Positions 18,817 through 29,018 of a DNA stretch of 64,000 bases are shown piece by piece. Numbering within the stretch: the first letter of the stretch is position 1; every line of letters starts with the position of its first letter. The position numbers and the translations under genes are program-made. This DNA is from Parachlamydia sp. AcF125 (lineage in GTDB: Bacteria > Chlamydiota > Chlamydiia > Chlamydiales > Parachlamydiaceae): the NCBI RefSeq assembly GCF_018342475.1, contig NZ_JAEMUD010000001.1, forward strand, positions 62,001 to 126,000, read 5' to 3'. The notes under the pieces were generated by a model that made no database searches, had not been told where the DNA came from, and saw only the letters and a list, made by a program, of their open reading frames with translations.

Positions 18817-20187
18817 TTATCTTCCTCTAACCCGTCCACGCTTCATAAAACCGTCATAGCGCTTCATCAGAAGGTGAGACTCAATTTGCTTCATTGTATC
18901 TAAAACAACCCCCACGAGGATTAACAACGCAGTTCCTCCAAAGAAGTAACTAATTGTTTGTGGAATCGCTAAAAAACGCCCCACTAATGTGGGAAGAATG
19001 GCAATTCCAGCCAAAAAGATTGCTCCGAGCAACGTAATTTTATTCATCGTGCTTTCCAAATAGTCTTGCGTTGGCTTCCCTTGTCGAACACCTGGAATAA
19101 AAGCTCCATTTTTCTTCATATCAGAGGCTATTTGATCAGGTCTAAACTGAGTGGCTGTCCAAAAATAGGTAAAGAAGACGATGAGCAGCACAAACAACGC
19201 CATATACACACTACTGCCAGGGGAAATCCAGCTCGCAACCTCTCCCAACCAATTTCCATGACCTAAAAAAGTTCCAAGAGTAGCCGGGAATAATAGCAAA
19301 GAAGAAGCGAAAATAACAGGGATAACGCCCGCATAATTCACTTTAAGTGGAATATAGGAAGAGCCCCCTTGCACTTCTTTTCTCCCCACCACACGTCTTG
19401 CATACTGCAAGGGGATTCGCCTGTGCCCTTGAATGATCAGAATGGTAGCGATCGTAACCAGCACAAATACCGCAACTAGAACAAGGACACTTGCTAAATT
19501 CATCTGCCCAGGTTCTTGGGAATTCAAGTTTAATTGCTGAAGAATCAGCCCCAAAGCCGTAGGGATTTGAGAGAGGATTCCCAGAGTAATAATCAAACTC
19601 ATTCCATTTCCAATTCCCCGTTCTGTAATTTGCTCGCCAACCCACATTAAAAAGACCGTACCTGTCGTCATCGTGGCAATCGCAATCAGATAAAAAAGCC
19701 ATGGAAATCCAAAAGCTTGCACATCTAAAAGCTCACCAGCTACAATCCCTGGCTTTGACATATTGATTTGGAGAGCATATCTTGCAAACAATCCCGATTG
19801 CAAAATAGACAGCAAAACTGTCAACATACGAGTCATCTTATTGATTTTTCGCTTTGCCACTTCCCCATTTTCACGCAATTCGCGCTGTAGAGAGGGCCAA
19901 AGAGCAACGAGCAGCTGCAAAATAATAGAAGCAGAAATATAGGGAACGACTCCCAAGGCAATGACCGTCATATGGGAAAAGGCTCCCCCTGAAAATATAT
20001 CTACCATTTGGAAGAGATTTTGGCCTCCTCCTGTCGCATGCCTAAAAAAACTGACTGCTATTTCACCGTTAATTCCTGGAATAGGAATAAATCCTCCTAT
20101 CCGGCATACAAACAGCATGAGAAAGGTAAATAGAATTTTATTTCTCAAGTCAGGAATTTGAAAGACTCGTTGCACTTCACTAAACAT
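18817..20187 (-). CDS. secY: protein translocase subunit SecY
   Basis: 456 residues with about ten membrane segments. It forms the Sec channel in the inner membrane. Recognisable blocks are [11 protein letters not shown] near the N-terminus, [39 protein letters not shown], and the cytoplasmic loop [18 protein letters not shown] that contacts the ribosome and SecA. It sits in its ancestral place between rplO and rpsM. A 130-bp gap precedes it, with no gene. Confidence 0.97.
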   Translation of the reverse strand: MFSEVQRVFQIPDLRNKILFTFLMLFVCRIGGFIPIPGINGEIAVSFFRHATGGGQNLFQMVDIFSGGAFSHMTVIALGVVPYISASIILQLLVALWPSLQRELRENGEVAKRKINKMTRMLTVLLSILQSGLFARYALQINMSKPGIVAGELLDVQAFGFPWLFYLIAIATMTTGTVFLMWVGEQITERGIGNGMSLIITLGILSQIPTALGLILQQLNLNSQEPGQMNLASVLVLVAVFVLVTIATILIIQGHRRIPLQYARRVVGRKEVQGGSSYIPLKVNYAGVIPVIFASSLLLFPATLGTFLGHGNWLGEVASWISPGSSVYMALFVLLIVFFTYFWTATQFRPDQIASDMKKNGAFIPGVRQGKPTQDYLESTMNKITLLGAIFLAGIAILPTLVGRFLAIPQTISYFFGGTALLILVGVVLDTMKQIESHLLMKRYDGFMKRGRVRGR

Positions 20188-20317
20188 CGCATTTAATCCT
20201 TAGCTTTAACTTTCCGTTGGATCTATTGTAAACTGCTTGAAATCGCACAACCAAGCATAAAATTAAGTGATGTTTTCAATCGAAGCTTTGCATGAATACA
20301 AAAAAGTGCACAGCAAA

Positions 20318-20773
20318 TTAGGACTTCGAAAGTTGAAACTTAATTTTCGCTTTTTGGAGTTTATCGCGTGCAGTTGCTGACAAGCTGTGCACTTCAAAGG
20401 ATACTTTCTTTGTTAATTCGCCATCACCGAGAATTTTTATCCCATAAGTACGGCCGCTTAAAAGACCCTTACTTGCCAATGTTTCAGCATTTACAACCTC
20501 GCCATCTTGATAGGCTTGCTCGATTTGGCTTAAATTGACAACGTCTAACTCTTTTCTAAAGCGCGCATTGGAAAACCCACGAATCGGAAGTTTTGCAAAG
20601 AGGCGAAACTGACCACCTTCATAACCTAAGCGACGCTTATAGCCGGAACGCGCTCCCGCTCCTTTTTGACCACGGCCACAAGTTTTACCAACACCAGAAC
20701 CGATTCCACGCCCTACGCGTCGAACTTGTTTTCGTCCACGCAAATCATTTTTTAATGTTCCAAGTGTAATCAT
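20318..20773 (-). CDS. rplO: 50S ribosomal protein L15
   Basis: 151 residues with the glycine-rich N-terminal arm (GRGIGSGVGKTCGRGQKGAG) that threads into 23S rRNA, then YEGGQFRLFAKLPIRGFSN. Its ATG overlaps the rpsE stop by four bases (ATGA), so the two are translationally coupled. rpmD, which lies between rpsE and rplO in many bacteria, is absent. Confidence 0.97.
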   Translation of the reverse strand: MITLGTLKNDLRGRKQVRRVGRGIGSGVGKTCGRGQKGAGARSGYKRRLGYEGGQFRLFAKLPIRGFSNARFRKELDVVNLSQIEQAYQDGEVVNAETLASKGLLSGRTYGIKILGDGELTKKVSFEVHSLSATARDKLQKAKIKFQLSKS

Positions 20774-21270
20774 GCTAAACCTCTAATTTGTTTCATCTTT
20801 TGACGACTGCGCAATAAAGATAAACCTTTGAAAGTTGCTTTTACAATGTTAAGTGGATTACTTGAACGCAAATTTTTAGCCATTACATCTGTATAACCAG
20901 CCATTTCCAATACAGCACGTACTTTAGAGCCTGCAATCACTCCAGAACCTTCCGGAGCAGGCTTTAGCATCACTGTAGCTCCATCCCAAGTAACTGTGAC
21001 TTCGTGAGGAATGGTTGTCCCTTCCATTTCGTAGGAAGCAAGGTTCTTTCTTGCAGCTTCCCCACCTTTACGGATTGCATCGGTCAATTCGTTCGCTTTA
21101 GCAAAGCCATAACCGATCTTTCCTTTCCCATCTGCAACCAGAATAAGAGCGGAAAAACTAAATTTACGCCCACCCTTAACAACTTTTGAACAGCGATTAA
21201 TATAGAGCACTTTCTCAGTCAGCTCGCTGCCCTTTTTTTCTTTTTTTTGGCCTTCTGCTTGTTTTATCAT
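20770..21270 (-). CDS. rpsE: 30S ribosomal protein S5
   Basis: 166 residues. KVVKGGRKFSFSALILVADG and GKGKIGYGFAKANEL form the double-stranded RNA-binding domain; the C-terminal domain contains GVIAGSKVRAVLEMAGYTDV. Contributes to decoding accuracy. Precedes rplO with a 4-bp overlap. Confidence 0.97.
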   Translation of the reverse strand: MIKQAEGQKKEKKGSELTEKVLYINRCSKVVKGGRKFSFSALILVADGKGKIGYGFAKANELTDAIRKGGEAARKNLASYEMEGTTIPHEVTVTWDGATVMLKPAPEGSGVIAGSKVRAVLEMAGYTDVMAKNLRSSNPLNIVKATFKGLSLLRSRQKMKQIRGLA

Positions 21271-21310
21271 TTAAACATCCTAAAATTAATTGAAAATGAT
21301 GCCAGCGCTA

Positions 21311-21682
21311 TTAGCACTTCAATCCAGCAGCAACTGCTGCATCTTTAAGTTCTGCTAAAACCCCGTGGAATTTAGCTGGACCACGATCAAACTTAGCTGC
21401 TTTAATGTTCTGCTCAGATGCAATCTTTGCAATATGCTCCCCTAATTTGCGGGCAGCCTGCTTGCTTTTTTTGCCAAACTCGCTTTCGCGATATTCTTTG
21501 GAGAACGTTGCAATTGAGCCAAGAGTTACTCCAGCATCATCATCAATCAACTGTACTTGTAAATGCTTGTTGCTCTTAACAACACACAGACGTGGTTCCA
21601 CACTGGTCCCATGAATTTTTTTACGAATTCGCATTGTTCGTTTTTTGCGAATCGCCTGAATCCTAATAAGTTCTGATCTCAT
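21311..21682 (-). CDS. rplR: 50S ribosomal protein L18
   Basis: 123 residues, binding 5S rRNA. Core KIHGTSVEPRLCVVKSNKHL followed by AARKLGEHIA and the C-terminal FDRGPAKFHGVLAELKDAA. The longest frame begins at a TTG six codons upstream; the ATG at 21682 has AAGG at a suitable distance and gives the usual length, so I use it. Confidence 0.96.
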   Translation of the reverse strand: MRSELIRIQAIRKKRTMRIRKKIHGTSVEPRLCVVKSNKHLQVQLIDDDAGVTLGSIATFSKEYRESEFGKKSKQAARKLGEHIAKIASEQNIKAAKFDRGPAKFHGVLAELKDAAVAAGLKC

Positions 21683-21745
21683 AACAACCTTATTAAACAA
21701 TTTGTACTTTATTGCTTAAACAATCCCATACGCAATAAATGAGCA

Positions 21746-22291
21746 TTATTTTTTGGAAGCTGATTTTCCGTCTTTTCTGCGAACATACTCTCCTGAATAG
21801 CGAATACCTTTTCCTTGGTAGGGCTCAGGAGGTCTCATAGCGCGGATTGTTGCGGCAAACTGTCCAACTTTTTGTTTATCTACACCAGAAACAATAATCA
21901 CAGTATTTTTTTCCGCTACTTCAACTTGAATGCCCTGAGGGATAGGCAATTTAGTTGGATGCGAAAAACCAAGCTGTAGGTCCAAAAGCTGTCCTTGCAC
22001 GGATGCACGATATCCGACCCCAATCATTTCTAAGCGAGTTTGAAAACCTTTATGTGCTCCTGTCACCATGTTTTGAACAAGAGAGCGATAAAGGCCGTGC
22101 AAATTTCCTGCATCTTTTGCTTCTTCTGTCAATTGCACATGAACTTCATCCCCTTCAATGCTTATTGCAATTTCAGGAAAGATTTTCCCATGCAAAGAAC
22201 CTTTAGGCCCTTTTACAGAAATTTCCCCATTATTGACTTTAACTTCAACACCGCTTGGGATTGAGATGGGAAGTTTTCCTTTACGCGACAT
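21746..22291 (-). CDS. rplF: 50S ribosomal protein L6
   Basis: 181 residues with the two duplicated alpha/beta domains. It begins MSRKGKLPISIPSGVEVKVN; the second domain includes the conserved RPPEPYQGKGIRY near the C-terminus. Sits near the factor-binding site of the 50S subunit. Lies 64 bp downstream of rpsH. Confidence 0.97.
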   Translation of the reverse strand: MSRKGKLPISIPSGVEVKVNNGEISVKGPKGSLHGKIFPEIAISIEGDEVHVQLTEEAKDAGNLHGLYRSLVQNMVTGAHKGFQTRLEMIGVGYRASVQGQLLDLQLGFSHPTKLPIPQGIQVEVAEKNTVIIVSGVDKQKVGQFAATIRAMRPPEPYQGKGIRYSGEYVRRKDGKSASKK

Positions 22292-22355
22292 TTCCTTTAC
22301 TCCTTATAAAGCTGCTTGCTTACACGCGACAGGCAGCTGTTCACATCGATTGAAG

Positions 22356-22757
22356 TTACCAAACTCGACACAAAAGTTCGCCACCAATTTTTCTTTTTTT
22401 AGCCTCGCCTCCAGGAAGTAATCCTTGCGAAGTGGACAAAATGGACAAGCCTAAGCCGCCATAGAAAAACGGAATATCATCATGTCTTACATATCGACGT
22501 AGGCCTGGCTTAGAAACTCTTTCTAGACCTTTAATGACAGACTCACGTCTTTCTGTATACTTCAAATAAACTCTCATGATCCCACGGTGATTCTCATCTT
22601 TCTCAATCAGATAACTTTCGATAAACCCTTGGGTTTTAAGGATTTCCGCAATACCTTCTTTGAGTTTGCTCCAGCCAATCACAACATAACGGCGTTGTGC
22701 CTTACTCGCATTGCGAATCCTTGTGAGGAAATCGGCTACTGGGTCGCTAACTGCCAT
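22356..22757 (-). CDS. rpsH: 30S ribosomal protein S8
   Basis: 133 residues. PVADFLTRIRNASKAQRRYV at the N-terminus and SKPGLRRYVRHDDIP in the second half. The C-terminal ILSTSQGLLPGGEAKKRKIGGELLCRVW matches the usual 'STS-G-G--A---GGE-L--VW' ending. Binds the central domain of 16S rRNA and in many bacteria is the repressor of its own operon. Confidence 0.97.
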   Translation of the reverse strand: MAVSDPVADFLTRIRNASKAQRRYVVIGWSKLKEGIAEILKTQGFIESYLIEKDENHRGIMRVYLKYTERRESVIKGLERVSKPGLRRYVRHDDIPFFYGGLGLSILSTSQGLLPGGEAKKRKIGGELLCRVW

Positions 22758-22774
22758 AATTCCTTCTCCTATTC

Positions 22775-23332
22775 TTAAGCTGCTACCGATACAGGTAAAT
22801 TTTTAAACGGAAGTCCAAGTAAACGAAGCAATTCCACACACTCTTCATCCTTGGATGTACTTGTCACGAAGGTTATATGCATCCCTTGTGTCTTTTTTAC
22901 ATCATCGAGATTCAATTCCGGAAACACTTGTTGGTCATCCAATCCGAGCGTATAGTTTCCGAGGCCATCACACTTTGAAGGAAAACCACGGAAGTCTCGT
23001 ATGCGAGGACATACAATATTACAGAAACGATCAAGAAAGTCAAACATTCGCTGTCCACGAAGGGTAACTTTAACTCCAATTGGCTGCTTTTCGCGCAACT
23101 TAAAGTTTGAGATCGCCTTTCTAGCTTTCGTGATAATTGGCTTTTGTCCTGAGATAAGTGTTAACTCGTTAACACAATCTTGAATCGCATTTTTATCCTT
23201 ACTTGCTTCTGCAATTCCCATGTTGATCACAATTTTCTTCAAAACGGGGATCAGACATGGATTTGTATACCCAAATTTTTTTTGCAGCTCGGGCTTGACT
23301 GTTTCCAGATACCGCTTTTTTAACCTAGACAT
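22775..23332 (-). CDS. rplE: 50S ribosomal protein L5
   Basis: 185 residues. [20 protein letters not shown], then [20 protein letters not shown], then [20 protein letters not shown]. Binds 5S rRNA in the central protuberance. Three bases separate it from rplX. The C-terminal tail after [23 protein letters not shown] is slightly longer than usual. Confidence 0.97.
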   Translation of the reverse strand: MSRLKKRYLETVKPELQKKFGYTNPCLIPVLKKIVINMGIAEASKDKNAIQDCVNELTLISGQKPIITKARKAISNFKLREKQPIGVKVTLRGQRMFDFLDRFCNIVCPRIRDFRGFPSKCDGLGNYTLGLDDQQVFPELNLDDVKKTQGMHITFVTSTSKDEECVELLRLLGLPFKNLPVSVAA

Positions 23333-23335
23333 TTT

Positions 23336-23710
23336 TTAACTCTTCTTGCTGTTTGAATTTTTAAGTGAACGATAAGTGACATCTTGACCATCGAGCTTAT
23401 AGTATAATTCTCGGTTTCCATTTTGGTCAACTCGAGTACGCAACTTCACCCCTTTATCTTCAGCAACACACAATTTCAAATTGGAAACATGGATGGATTG
23501 CTCAAACGGCAAGATTCCCCCCGCTGGATTTTGCTCAGATTTTTTTACATGCTTTTTGCGCACGTTGAGCCCCTGCACAACCACTCTGTCGCCACTGCAT
23601 CTGAGGATTGTGCCAACTTTTCCACGATCGTTTCCTGCAATTGCCACAACACGATCACCTTTTTTGAACTTTTTACATACAGAAGTTTTATTCATAGTTT
23701 TTTCTCTCAT
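23336..23710 (-). CDS. rplX: 50S ribosomal protein L24
   Basis: 124 residues from the first ATG, 119 from a second ATG at 23695. KFKKGDRVVAIAGNDRGKVG is the KOW motif. GLNVRKKHVKKSEQNPAGGI and the downstream IHVSNLKL complete the family. GAGAG in front of the second ATG makes that start equally likely. Assembly initiator protein of the 50S subunit. Two bases from rplN. Confidence 0.96.
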   Translation of the reverse strand: MREKTMNKTSVCKKFKKGDRVVAIAGNDRGKVGTILRCSGDRVVVQGLNVRKKHVKKSEQNPAGGILPFEQSIHVSNLKLCVAEDKGVKLRTRVDQNGNRELYYKLDGQDVTYRSLKNSNSKKS

Positions 23711-23712
23711 TT

Positions 23713-24078
23713 CTAAATCACCTCAGGTGCCAGAGATACGATTTTCAAAAATTCTGCACGCAGCTCGCGAGCAACTGGTCCAAAAATGCGCGTCCCGATC
23801 GGGTTCTTCTTCTCGTCAATTAGAACGCAGCTATTTGTATCAAAACGTAAAACTGTTCCATCTTCACGTGTGATATCTGCAGTTGTTCTAACGATGACTG
23901 CTTTCACTACATCGCCTTTTTTTACGCTTGCACCTGGTTCCACTTCTTGAACTGAACAAACAATAATGTCACCAACACTTGCATAACGTCTTTTAGATCC
24001 ACCGAGAACTTTAAAGCATTTTACACGCTTAGCTCCTGAGTTGTCAGCTACTTTAAGTTTGGTTTCTTGTTGAATCAT
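23713..24078 (-). CDS. rplN: 50S ribosomal protein L14
   Basis: 121 residues. [20 protein letters not shown] and the downstream [16 protein letters not shown] and [11 protein letters not shown] are diagnostic. Interacts with L19 and the 16S/23S bridge. Preceded by an unusual 113-bp gap after rpsQ (24079-24191), whereas most gaps in this block are under 60 bp; an internal promoter or RNA element there is possible, but I saw no clear signal. Confidence 0.97.
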   Translation of the reverse strand: MIQQETKLKVADNSGAKRVKCFKVLGGSKRRYASVGDIIVCSVQEVEPGASVKKGDVVKAVIVRTTADITREDGTVLRFDTNSCVLIDEKKNPIGTRIFGPVARELRAEFLKIVSLAPEVI

Positions 24079-24191
24079 AATTAAATTAACTCCGAACTTT
24101 ACCGTATTTGCTACACTTTAAGCAGCACTATAATTTTAATGACGTTCAGGCTTTATTAGGTAATCCGCTTAAAGCCAGTGGATACGAACGA

Positions 24192-24434
24192 TTAGGCAAC
24201 CACTCTCCATCTTTTTAACTTTGAGAGGGGCCGTGTTTCTTCAATTGTTACTTGTTCACCCACTTGTAATGGTCTTAATTCATTGTGTGCATAGTATTTT
24301 TTGTTGCGCGTCACCACTTTCCCATAACGAGGATGTGGATAGGTACGGCTAACTTGCACTACAACGGTTTTTTCCATCTTATTAGATAGAACTGTCCCTT
24401 TTTTAACTTTTCGCTTTGATTGATTTTCTTGCAT
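24192..24434 (-). CDS. rpsQ: 30S ribosomal protein S17
   Basis: 80 residues from the ATG at 24434 ([13 protein letters not shown]), with [16 protein letters not shown], then [19 protein letters not shown] and a C-terminal [12 protein letters not shown]. The longest frame begins 15 codons earlier inside rpmC. I chose the inner ATG because GAGGA lies just upstream and the length then matches the family, leaving a 7-bp gap after the rpmC stop. Confidence 0.96.
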   Translation of the reverse strand: MQENQSKRKVKKGTVLSNKMEKTVVVQVSRTYPHPRYGKVVTRNKKYYAHNELRPLQVGEQVTIEETRPLSKLKRWRVVA

Positions 24435-24441
24435 TACGTCC

Positions 24442-24657
24442 TCACACAGCATGCGACTGTTCTTGCAATGTTTTAGCATGAATCACAGTATGAAGCCGTG
24501 CGATATCCTTTTTAAGAGAAGGAATACGATGAGGCTTCTCAAGTTTTTTTGTATTTTTTTTTGCAACTACTAGAGCATACAGTTCTTTTTGTTTGTCACT
24601 TAAAGAAGCTTGAAGTTCATCTAGCGATTGATTAATTAGTTCACGAGCTTTAGACAT
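24442..24657 (-). CDS. rpmC: 50S ribosomal protein L29
   Basis: 71 residues, two-helix protein: [20 protein letters not shown] and a C-terminal [18 protein letters not shown]. Near the tunnel exit, where signal-recognition particle and trigger factor dock. Lies in the usual rplP-rpmC-rpsQ order. Confidence 0.95.
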   Translation of the reverse strand: MSKARELINQSLDELQASLSDKQKELYALVVAKKNTKKLEKPHRIPSLKKDIARLHTVIHAKTLQEQSHAV

Positions 24658-24667
24658 TTTACTAACC

Positions 24668-25087
24668 TCACACTTGTTCTACACGCTCGACGAATCGAGT
24701 TTTAATTCCAAGCTTAGCCGCTGCGCGTCTAAGAGCGTTTTGCGCTAAAACTTTTGGTACGTTGCCCACTTCGAATAAAATACGCCCCGGTTTAACAACT
24801 GCTACCCAATGGTCTACAGCGCCTTTTCCTTTACCCATACGCACTTCGGCTGGTTTTTTTGTTACGGGTTTGTCTGGGAAAATACGTATCCACACTTTTC
24901 CACGTCGCTGAAAGTAGCGATTAATGGCTACACGGCAGGCTTCAATCTGTTGAGCGGTTACCCAGGCTCTTTCTAAAACTTGAATGCCGAATTCACCAAA
25001 GTGAACAAAGCATCCGCCTTTGCTGATTCCAGAAAAATGCCCTTTTTGAAGCTTTCGAAATTTTGTTCGTTTAGGCATCAATGCCAT
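24668..25087 (-). CDS. rplP: 50S ribosomal protein L16
   Basis: 139 residues: [20 protein letters not shown], then [20 protein letters not shown] and [19 protein letters not shown]. It organises the A-site side of the peptidyl-transferase centre. GGAGGATTAGG precedes the ATG. Confidence 0.97.
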   Translation of the reverse strand: MALMPKRTKFRKLQKGHFSGISKGGCFVHFGEFGIQVLERAWVTAQQIEACRVAINRYFQRRGKVWIRIFPDKPVTKKPAEVRMGKGKGAVDHWVAVVKPGRILFEVGNVPKVLAQNALRRAAAKLGIKTRFVERVEQV

Positions 25088-25101
25088 GACCCTAATCCTC
25101 C

Positions 25102-25752
25102 TTACTCAGTTGGCTGTCTAGTTGGTTGTGTGTCTTCGCCTCGGTAGATCCAAACCTTGACGCCAATGCTTCCATAGGTTGTCTCAGCACGGCCGTAAGC
25201 AAAATCAATATCTGCTCTTAAGGTATGGAGCGGAGTGCTGCCCTCTTTGTACCATTCAGTTCGTGCGATTTCAGCTCCACCCAAGCGACCAGAAACTTGC
25301 ACTTTAATTCCGAGAGCGCCTGCATCGATAGCAGATTGCATGGCTTTTTTCATAGCGCGTCTGAATGCAATTCGTCGCTCAAGCTGTTTTGCAATTCCAT
25401 CAGCTACAATTTTGGCATCTAAATCAGGGCGTTTGATCTCTTCTACTTCAATCCAAACTTCTTTTCCGGTAAGCTTAAATAATTCGGTTTTAAGAGTGTC
25501 AATTTCTGCCCCTTTTTTCCCGATTACAAGGCCTGGGCGTGCGGTGCAAATGGTGATTTCGATTTTATCACTCATGCGGCAAATGCGGATCTGAGAGGTT
25601 CCTACACAAGCCGGCTTTTTCATCAAATATTCGCGAATCCGATGATCCTCGATCACATGGCTACCAAATTCAAGCTTGTTTGCAAACCACTTCGAACGCC
25701 ATTTACGATTGCGTATTAAGCGAAGTCCAATTGGATTGGCTTTTTGTCCCAT
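25102..25752 (-). CDS. rpsC: 30S ribosomal protein S3
   Basis: 216 residues. [20 protein letters not shown] at the N-terminus, the KH domain with [15 protein letters not shown], and the C-terminal [20 protein letters not shown]. Part of the mRNA entry channel. Sits 11 bp after rplV. Confidence 0.97.
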   Translation of the reverse strand: MGQKANPIGLRLIRNRKWRSKWFANKLEFGSHVIEDHRIREYLMKKPACVGTSQIRICRMSDKIEITICTARPGLVIGKKGAEIDTLKTELFKLTGKEVWIEVEEIKRPDLDAKIVADGIAKQLERRIAFRRAMKKAMQSAIDAGALGIKVQVSGRLGGAEIARTEWYKEGSTPLHTLRADIDFAYGRAETTYGSIGVKVWIYRGEDTQPTRQPTE

Positions 25753-25763
25753 AAGAATACTCC

Positions 25764-26099
25764 TTATTCTGCGCTAACAACAACGGTGAAATGGCTAGTT
25801 CGCTTCATGATTGGATGACGGCCACCACGGTTCTTAGGTTTCGCACGTTTAATTATTGGCCCTGCGTCGATTCGCACTTCTGCAACTTTCAGTTGTTCCC
25901 GTCGAAGATCATGTTGCGATTCTGCGTTCGCCACAGCACTATCGAGCGTTTTTTTCAAGAGCCTACCTGCCCTCAATCCACTGAATTGGAGTTGAACTAA
26001 CGCATCAGGTACAGATTTTCCGCGGATAAGCCCTGCAGCAAGACGAGCTTTGCGTGGACTTATTCGAATATATTTACTTAGCGCTTTTGCATAATTCAT
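25764..26099 (-). CDS. rplV: 50S ribosomal protein L22
   Basis: 111 residues. [20 protein letters not shown] and the C-terminal loop [20 protein letters not shown], whose hairpin lines the exit tunnel and is the usual site of macrolide-resistance changes. Usual position between rpsS and rpsC. Confidence 0.97.
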   Translation of the reverse strand: MNYAKALSKYIRISPRKARLAAGLIRGKSVPDALVQLQFSGLRAGRLLKKTLDSAVANAESQHDLRREQLKVAEVRIDAGPIIKRAKPKNRGGRHPIMKRTSHFTVVVSAE

Positions 26100-26110
26100 T
26101 GAAACAACCC

Positions 26111-26374
26111 TTATTTCTTAATTGGATGCCCCTTAAATAGGCGTGTTGGTGAAAACTCTCCTAAGCGGTGTCCTACCATATTTTCAGATACAAACACTGA
26201 AATGAATTTACGCCCATTGTGAACTTCAAATGTATGTCCAATCATTTCTGGAACGATCATTGAGCTTCTTGACCAAGTTTTAATGGACTTCTTAGTTCCA
26301 GCTTTATTTTGATCATCGACTTTCTTCTTTAAATGGTGAGCCACAAAGGGGCCCTTTTTTAAGGATCTAGCCAT
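26111..26374 (-). CDS. rpsS: 30S ribosomal protein S19
   Basis: 87 residues: [19 protein letters not shown], then [20 protein letters not shown] and a C-terminal [13 protein letters not shown]. Pairs with S13 in the head of the 30S subunit. Two bases after the rplB stop. Confidence 0.97.
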   Translation of the reverse strand: MARSLKKGPFVAHHLKKKVDDQNKAGTKKSIKTWSRSSMIVPEMIGHTFEVHNGRKFISVFVSENMVGHRLGEFSPTRLFKGHPIKK

Positions 26375-26376
26375 AT

Positions 26377-27222
26377 TTACTTTTTCCTTCGATCTTTAAC
26401 AATGAACTTATTCGATTTTTTCAAGGATCGTGTTCGGAGCCCACGTGTGCATTGCGCCCAAGGAGTTTGAGGAATATTTCCTTTGTGCTTTCCTTCACCG
26501 CCACCGTGAGGGTGATCGACTGGGTTCATTGCGGTACCGCGAACTGTTGGTCGGATTCCCTGCCAACGTTTACGACCAGCTTTTCCCTCTACGCGAAGAT
26601 TGTGCTCAGAATTGGAAACCGCTCCAAAAGTTGCTCGGCATTTTTCATTAAACATACGCACTTCACCAGAAGGCATTCTAACAGTTACATAGCCACCGCT
26701 ACGCGCCATTAACTGTGCAGACAGTCCAGCTGACCGAACAAGTTTTCCACCTTTTCCCGGAATCATTTCAATATTATGAATAATGGAGCCCAGAGGCATA
26801 GCCATCATTCGCATGCAGTTTCCTGTGCGGAAAGGTGCTTGGTCACTTGTTTGAACCTTATCCCCTTTCTTCAATCCTTCGGGAGCAATCACGTAGCGTT
26901 TTTCCCCATCTGCATAATGCAAGAGCGCAATGTATGCGGAACGGTTTGGATCGTATTCAACTGAATTGACAACAGCTGGAATATTTTCTTTATCTCGCTT
27001 GAAATCAACTAAACGATATTGACGCTTGTGTCCTCCACCTTTATGACGGCAAGTGATATGGCCATTATTGTTTCTTCCATTTGTCCGTTTTTTTGGGGAC
27101 AATAATGATTTCTCAGGCTTTACCGTTGCTTTTGAGTAATCGTTTGCACGTGTAAGCTTTTCATTTAATGGCAACACAAGCTGCCGTGTGCCTGGAGTGA
27201 TTGGTCGATATTTTTTTAACAT
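26377..27222 (-). CDS. rplB: 50S ribosomal protein L2
   Basis: 281 residues. The N-terminal half contains [20 protein letters not shown]. The C-terminal half contains the [20 protein letters not shown] block with the His next to the peptidyl-transferase centre. Primary 23S rRNA-binding protein. Lies 59 bp after rplW. Confidence 0.98.
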   Translation of the reverse strand: MLKKYRPITPGTRQLVLPLNEKLTRANDYSKATVKPEKSLLSPKKRTNGRNNNGHITCRHKGGGHKRQYRLVDFKRDKENIPAVVNSVEYDPNRSAYIALLHYADGEKRYVIAPEGLKKGDKVQTSDQAPFRTGNCMRMMAMPLGSIIHNIEMIPGKGGKLVRSAGLSAQLMARSGGYVTVRMPSGEVRMFNEKCRATFGAVSNSEHNLRVEGKAGRKRWQGIRPTVRGTAMNPVDHPHGGGEGKHKGNIPQTPWAQCTRGLRTRSLKKSNKFIVKDRRKK

Positions 27223-27281
27223 CTGCTCATGAATCCTTTTTTGTGAAGCTCTTCAGCTGGCTTCCGTCACGTCCCATGGAA

Positions 27282-27617
27282 TTATACGTTATCTAAATTG
27301 TCGCCAGCTTCAAGCGTAACCACCGCTTTTTTAAAGCCTGGTTTATTTCCCATACGACCACGCACACGTCTTGCCTTTGGCTTAACATTAATCGTGTTCA
27401 CTGCGACAACTTTGATATTTTTTTCGCTATAAATCTCTTCAACCGCTCGAGCGATTTCTTGCTTATTCGCCTTTCGATCTACAATGAATACATATTTAGG
27501 CGATTCACATGCCGCTAGCGAGCGGTTACTTGTAGCGTTTTTTAACCCTTGAAGCATGACTGACTTTTCTGTTACATGCGGACCTTTTACCACATGATAG
27601 GGATTTTTATTCGCCAT
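27282..27617 (-). CDS. rplW: 50S ribosomal protein L23
   Basis: 111 residues. KGPHVTEKSVML at the start, YVFIVDRKANKQEIARAVEE in the centre, and the tunnel-exit loop KPKARRVRGRMGNKPGFKKA. Docking site for trigger factor and SRP. Confidence 0.96.
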   Translation of the reverse strand: MANKNPYHVVKGPHVTEKSVMLQGLKNATSNRSLAACESPKYVFIVDRKANKQEIARAVEEIYSEKNIKVVAVNTINVKPKARRVRGRMGNKPGFKKAVVTLEAGDNLDNV

Positions 27618-27651
27618 GATTTTTTTTCCTTCATCCTGGTAGTTTCTTAAG

Positions 27652-28335
27652 TTAGCAAAGCCATTCTTTCAACTGTTCGAGCGCAGACGCCCCCACAATC
27701 ATGTTTTTTGCTACAATTACATCATATCCACTAACATGAGACGTTAAAGCAAACTCAACCTTTTGCAGATTGCGAATGCTTTTAATAAAGTTGTCATGTT
27801 GTTCGCAACGCACACTAACTTTTTTGCTGTCATTCTCATCGCCAACTTGAACGAAGTTTCCTTCCCCGATAAACAATGTTCTTCCGTTAATTCCCTGTTT
27901 TTCAAGAAACTGAGCGACATGTTTTGTTTGGGGTTCTTCCATGTGGAAATCTTGCACAATGGTTAAGGCGTTATTGCGAATTTTCTCGCCGATCAAGAAA
28001 CGAATAACCGCTTTTCGTTCTTTTTTGTTAATGCGTACATGCTGATCAAATTTTGGTTTTGGACCAAACACTCGACCACCACCCCGATATTGAGGAGCTA
28101 CGAGCGAGCCTTGGCGAGCCCGTCCTCCACCCTTCTGTGGATGAGGTTTTTTTGTCGAATGCTTAACTTCTGAACGCCCTTTTGTATTAGCGGACCATTG
28201 CCTTGCATTTGCTCTAAGAGCAGTAATATAATCTTTTACGACTTGAGAATTAATTTGGGCTTCAGCAAAAGCGCTATCAACCTCTAATTCCCCAACTTCA
28301 TTGCCTTTAATATCAAAAACTTTTAATAAAGCCAC
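27652..28335 (-). CDS. rplD: 50S ribosomal protein L4
   Basis: 227 residues. The long loop KPHPQKGGGRARQGSLVAPQ then YRGGGRVFGPKP reaches into the exit tunnel. The usual N-terminal globular part precedes it and a Rossmann-like C-terminal part (VIVAKNMIVGASALEQLKEW) follows. In many bacteria L4 represses the S10 operon; no leader structure was recognised here. Confidence 0.97.
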   Translation of the reverse strand: MALLKVFDIKGNEVGELEVDSAFAEAQINSQVVKDYITALRANARQWSANTKGRSEVKHSTKKPHPQKGGGRARQGSLVAPQYRGGGRVFGPKPKFDQHVRINKKERKAVIRFLIGEKIRNNALTIVQDFHMEEPQTKHVAQFLEKQGINGRTLFIGEGNFVQVGDENDSKKVSVRCEQHDNFIKSIRNLQKVEFALTSHVSGYDVIVAKNMIVGASALEQLKEWLC

Positions 28336-28355
28336 GATCTAATTCTCCAAGCTAA

Positions 28356-29018
28356 TTATTTCGCACTGCGCTTTTTTCTTGCTTTTCTTAGAAAAAGCAA
28401 GCTGTCATAAGCCCCGGGAACTTGCCCTTGAACCAAGATCAGATTATTTTCTTCGTCGACTAGCACAATTTTTAAATTTTCAACAGTAACTCGGTCGACA
28501 CCCATATGACTTGCTCTTTTACCACCGGGCAAACAACGACCTGGGGTAGAACGCATTCCGGTCGATCCAGCATGTCGATGAAATCCTGAACCGTGAGCAG
28601 CAGGGCCACCGCCAAAGTTATGCAGCTTCATCACCCCTTGGTAACCCTTACCTTTGCTAACTCCCGTCACATCGAGATATCCAGCCTCTTTGAAAAGGTC
28701 TACTTTGAGTTCTTGCCCAAGAGAAAATTCGGCAGAATCTTCCACCCGAAACTCTCCAGAAAATCTGCGGGGCTCAACACCTGCTTTCGCATAGTGTCCT
28801 TGCAAGGGCTTTGACGTACGTCTTTTTACCGTGCGCGGATCATTTGCTTCAATTTTTTCAAACCCCAACTGAACAGCATTATAACCGTCTTTTGCTTTCG
28901 TTTTAAGCTGTGTCACCACATTGGGTTCGACTTCAATGACTGTGCAAACGATGAGGTTACCAGCTTCATCAAAACGCTGTGTCATCCCCCGTTTTTTACC
29001 CATTAATTTTATCGCCAT
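28356..29018 (-). CDS. rplC: 50S ribosomal protein L3
   Basis: 220 residues: MAIKLMGKKRGMTQRFDEAG, then KGKGYQGVMKLHNFGGGPAA and HGSGFHRHAGSTGMRSTPGR. First gene of the ribosomal block. rpsJ, which starts the S10 operon in most bacteria, is not upstream, as in Chlamydia. AAAGGAATT gives a good ribosome-binding site. Confidence 0.98.
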   Translation of the reverse strand: MAIKLMGKKRGMTQRFDEAGNLIVCTVIEVEPNVVTQLKTKAKDGYNAVQLGFEKIEANDPRTVKRRTSKPLQGHYAKAGVEPRRFSGEFRVEDSAEFSLGQELKVDLFKEAGYLDVTGVSKGKGYQGVMKLHNFGGGPAAHGSGFHRHAGSTGMRSTPGRCLPGGKRASHMGVDRVTVENLKIVLVDEENNLILVQGQVPGAYDSLLFLRKARKKRSAK

